64,000 bases of DNA, taken from Winogradskyella wichelsiae (GTDB lineage: Bacteria > Bacteroidota > Bacteroidia > Flavobacteriales > Flavobacteriaceae). The DNA is taken from assembly GCF_013403925.1 (NCBI RefSeq), contig NZ_JABFDJ010000005.1:1-64000 (forward strand), given 5' to 3'. The notes beneath the pieces were generated by a model, which did no database searches, was not told the origin of the DNA, and was given only the letters and a program-made list of their open reading frames with translations. This document shows positions 61,991 to 64,000 of this stretch, piece after piece; within the stretch, counting starts at the first letter, position 1; every line of letters begins with the position of its first letter. Made by a program: the position numbers and the translations under genes.

Positions 61991-64000
61991 ATGATTAATA
62001 AAATCATTGATTTTTCAATCCATAATAAATTGATTATTGGTTTGCTAACGCTTGCCATAATTGGAGCTGGAATTTGGAGCATAACAAAAGTGCCCATAGA
62101 TGCTGTTCCCGATATTACCAATAATCAAGTTCAAGTTATTACACAGGCACCAAATTTAGGCACGGAAGATATTGAACAAATTATTACTTATCCTATAGAA
62201 GTTGCCATGAGTAACTTACCCAATGTTCAAGAAATTCGTTCTGTTTCGCGCTTTGGGTTATCTGTTGTTACCGTTGTCTTTAACGACGATATGGGAACCT
62301 ATTTACCGCGTCAATTAGTAGCCGAAAAACTAGACGATATTAAAGCTCAAATTCCCGAAGGATTCGGCGAACCTTCTATGGGACCAATTTCTTCTGGCTT
62401 AGGAGAAATCTACCAATATACACTTAAAGTACAACCCAAATTTAAAGATAAATATTCTATTACCGATTTGCGAACTATCCAAGATTGGATTGTGCAACGC
62501 CAAATGGCAATGGTACCTGGAGTTGTAGAGGTGAATGCCATTGGTGGAAAAATTAAGCAATACGAAGTTGCTGTAGATCCCAATGAACTAAATTCGATTG
62601 GCTTAACCATTACCGATATTTTTGAAGCATTAGAAGCTAACAATCAAAATACAGGAGGTGCGTACATCGAAAAAAATCATCAAGCCAACTTTATTCGCGG
62701 CGAGGGCTTAGCACGAAGCTTAGACGATATCCGAAAAATCACGGTTAAGAATACCAATAATATCCCGGTTACTATAGGAGATATTGCTGCTGTTCAATTT
62801 GGTTCTGCCATCCGCTACGGAGCCTTAACACAAGATGGCGAAGGTGAAGTTGTTGGTGGCTTAGTGATGATGCTTAAAGGTGCAAACTCTAACGACGTTA
62901 TAGAAAACGTGAAGGTAAGAATGGCTCAAATTGAAAAATCTTTACCAGAAGGAGTTCTTATTGAACCTTTATTAGATCGAAGTAAGTTGATAAAAGAAAC
63001 CATTTCTACCGTTTCTGGAAACCTCATAGAAGGGGCTTTAATTGTCATTTTTGTACTTATTTTTTTATTAGGAAACTGGCGAGGTGGTTTAATTGTAGCT
63101 TCTACAATTCCACTGTCATTATTGTTCGCATTTATTTTAATGAACGTTTTTGGTGTTTGGGCTAATCTAATGAGTTTAGGAGCTATAGATTTCGGAATTA
63201 TTGTAGATGGTGCCGTAATTATTGTAGAAAGCACCGTTTTCTTGATTACAACTCAAGTCATAAAGAAGAAAAAGTTATCACAAAAAGAACGGAATGGTAT
63301 TGCCTCTAAATCTTCAAAAAAGATGATGAATGCAGCTTTTTTTGGTCAACTAATCATCTTAATTGTGTTTTTACCAATTTTAGCTTTAGAAGGTATTGAA
63401 GGAAAAATGTTTAAACCAATGGCGTTAACTTTTATTTTCGCAATGATTGGTGCTATGGTATTGTGTTTAACTTATGTGCCAATGCTGTCTGCTCTAATTC
63501 TAAGAGCACCAACCACAGATAAATTATCGTACGGAGATCGATTTGTACATTGGGCAGAGCGTAAATACCAACCTTTATTAGAGAAATCTTTAAAACGAGG
63601 AAAACTTATTGTAGGTATTGCTGTTGTTTTATTCGGAATTACTGCCTTTATGTTTACCAAAATGGGAGGTGAATTTATACCACAACTCGATGAAGGTGAT
63701 ATTGCCTTTCATGCCATTTTAAAACCAGGAAGTTCACTTACAGAAACCATTGAAACAACAACTAAAATTGAGCAAATTGTAAAAGCTAAGTTTCCTGAAG
63801 TTGAAAAAGTGGTGAGTCGTATTGGTGTTGCAGAAATCCCAACAGACCCTATGCCAATGGATTTAGCCGATGTCATTGTCATTTTAAAACCTAAGAGTGA
63901 ATGGGTTTCTGTGAGTTCTAAAGATGAACTTATTAAAAAAATGAAGGAAGCTGTAGAAATTATTCCTGGCGTAAATTACGAATTTACACAACCTATGGAA
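61991..64000 (+). CDS. CusA/CzcA-family heavy-metal RND efflux transporter (partial)
   Basis: 670 residues to the right edge; the full family length is about 1030-1450, so the C-terminus is missing. Start MINKIIDFSIHNKLIIGLLTLAIIGAGIWSITKVPIDAVPDITNNQVQVIT, with the PxDAxPDITNxQVQ motif of heavy-metal RND pumps. TM helices 2-6 include GALIVIFVLIFLLGNWRGGLIVASTIPLSLLFAFI. Helix 4 GAIDFGIIVDGAVIIVE carries the proton-relay acidic residues. The second periplasmic domain begins KMGGEFIPQLDEGDIAFH. It exports copper, silver, zinc, cobalt or nickel across the envelope together with adaptor and outer-membrane partners, which should lie just beyond the window. Confidence 0.96.
   Translation, partial: MINKIIDFSIHNKLIIGLLTLAIIGAGIWSITKVPIDAVPDITNNQVQVITQAPNLGTEDIEQIITYPIEVAMSNLPNVQEIRSVSRFGLSVVTVVFNDDMGTYLPRQLVAEKLDDIKAQIPEGFGEPSMGPISSGLGEIYQYTLKVQPKFKDKYSITDLRTIQDWIVQRQMAMVPGVVEVNAIGGKIKQYEVAVDPNELNSIGLTITDIFEALEANNQNTGGAYIEKNHQANFIRGEGLARSLDDIRKITVKNTNNIPVTIGDIAAVQFGSAIRYGALTQDGEGEVVGGLVMMLKGANSNDVIENVKVRMAQIEKSLPEGVLIEPLLDRSKLIKETISTVSGNLIEGALIVIFVLIFLLGNWRGGLIVASTIPLSLLFAFILMNVFGVWANLMSLGAIDFGIIVDGAVIIVESTVFLITTQVIKKKKLSQKERNGIASKSSKKMMNAAFFGQLIILIVFLPILALEGIEGKMFKPMALTFIFAMIGAMVLCLTYVPMLSALILRAPTTDKLSYGDRFVHWAERKYQPLLEKSLKRGKLIVGIAVVLFGITAFMFTKMGGEFIPQLDEGDIAFHAILKPGSSLTETIETTTKIEQIVKAKFPEVEKVVSRIGVAEIPTDPMPMDLADVIVILKPKSEWVSVSSKDELIKKMKEAVEIIPGVNYEFTQPME

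Noticed and set aside
1..64000. tRNA, rRNA, transposon or phage genes
   Set aside because: Intergenic stretches were scanned by eye for T-loop/anticodon patterns, transposase or integrase motifs and terminal repeats; none was convincing.

Overview
The window is AT-rich chromosomal DNA from a member of the Bacteroidota, most likely a marine flavobacterium (Flavobacteriaceae). Supporting signs are the protein families present (DUF4270, DUF4907, LytS/LytTR pairs, CarboxypepD_reg-like secreted proteins, and lipoproteins with acidic residues after the lipid cysteine). Several genes also have promoters of the Bacteroidota type (TTG, about 19-20 bp, TANNTTTG), and Shine-Dalgarno sequences are generally weak. 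No rRNA, tRNA, transposase, integrase or CRISPR array was seen. The genus cannot be fixed from this sequence alone.

Layout. 1-1318 (-): N-terminal part of a secreted parallel beta-helix repeat protein that runs off the left edge. 1.7-4.3 kb (+): nadA-nadB. 4.4-7.1 kb (-): cytochrome bd oxidase cydA-cydB plus a small membrane protein. 7.3-9.2 kb (-): methyltransferase, thioredoxin, and a cytochrome c/DUF3365 protein. 9.3-25 kb (-): a compact biosynthetic locus. It holds a 2223-residue A-T-KS-AT-ACP-aminotransferase hybrid synthase, a 1329-residue C-A-T-TE peptide synthetase, a dedicated phosphopantetheinyl transferase, an ornithine/alanine-racemase-like PLP enzyme, a GNAT acetyltransferase, a methyltransferase and a CPBP-like membrane protein. 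25.5-28.3 kb: DUF421 protein, a heme N-hydroxylase-like YqcI/YcgG (GntA family) gene paired with a DUF1989 gene, and small proteins. 29.1-30.5 kb (-): pncB. 30.8-37.7 kb: a LytS-type kinase and LytTR regulator with DUF4907, next to divergent surface operons (beta-barrel plus kelch lipoprotein; DUF4270 lipoprotein plus beta-barrel). 38.4-56.7 kb is mostly core: hisS, an ABC permease, GDPD, rpsF-rpsR-rplI, a LytTR regulator, priA, nadC, rlmH, hpf, rdgB, a DEAD-box helicase and a TrmH methyltransferase. 56.8-61.3 kb (+): sirtuin, then a TetR-HAD-SDR-DUF6503-peroxiredoxin operon. 61.5-64.0 kb (+): a His/Cys-rich small protein and the start of a CusA/CzcA heavy-metal RND pump, cut by the right edge.

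How genes work together. NadA, NadB and NadC form a complete de novo aspartate-to-nicotinate-mononucleotide route split over two loci, and PncB supplies the salvage route. The NRPS/PKS locus looks self-sufficient for a small molecule: an amino acid is loaded, extended with one malonyl unit, transaminated at the beta-keto position, joined to a second amino acid (glycine-like code) and released by the thioesterase. A racemase of the ornithine/alanine type lies upstream in the same orientation. The strongest leads for something undescribed are this locus and the two-component-linked kelch/DUF4270 surface module.
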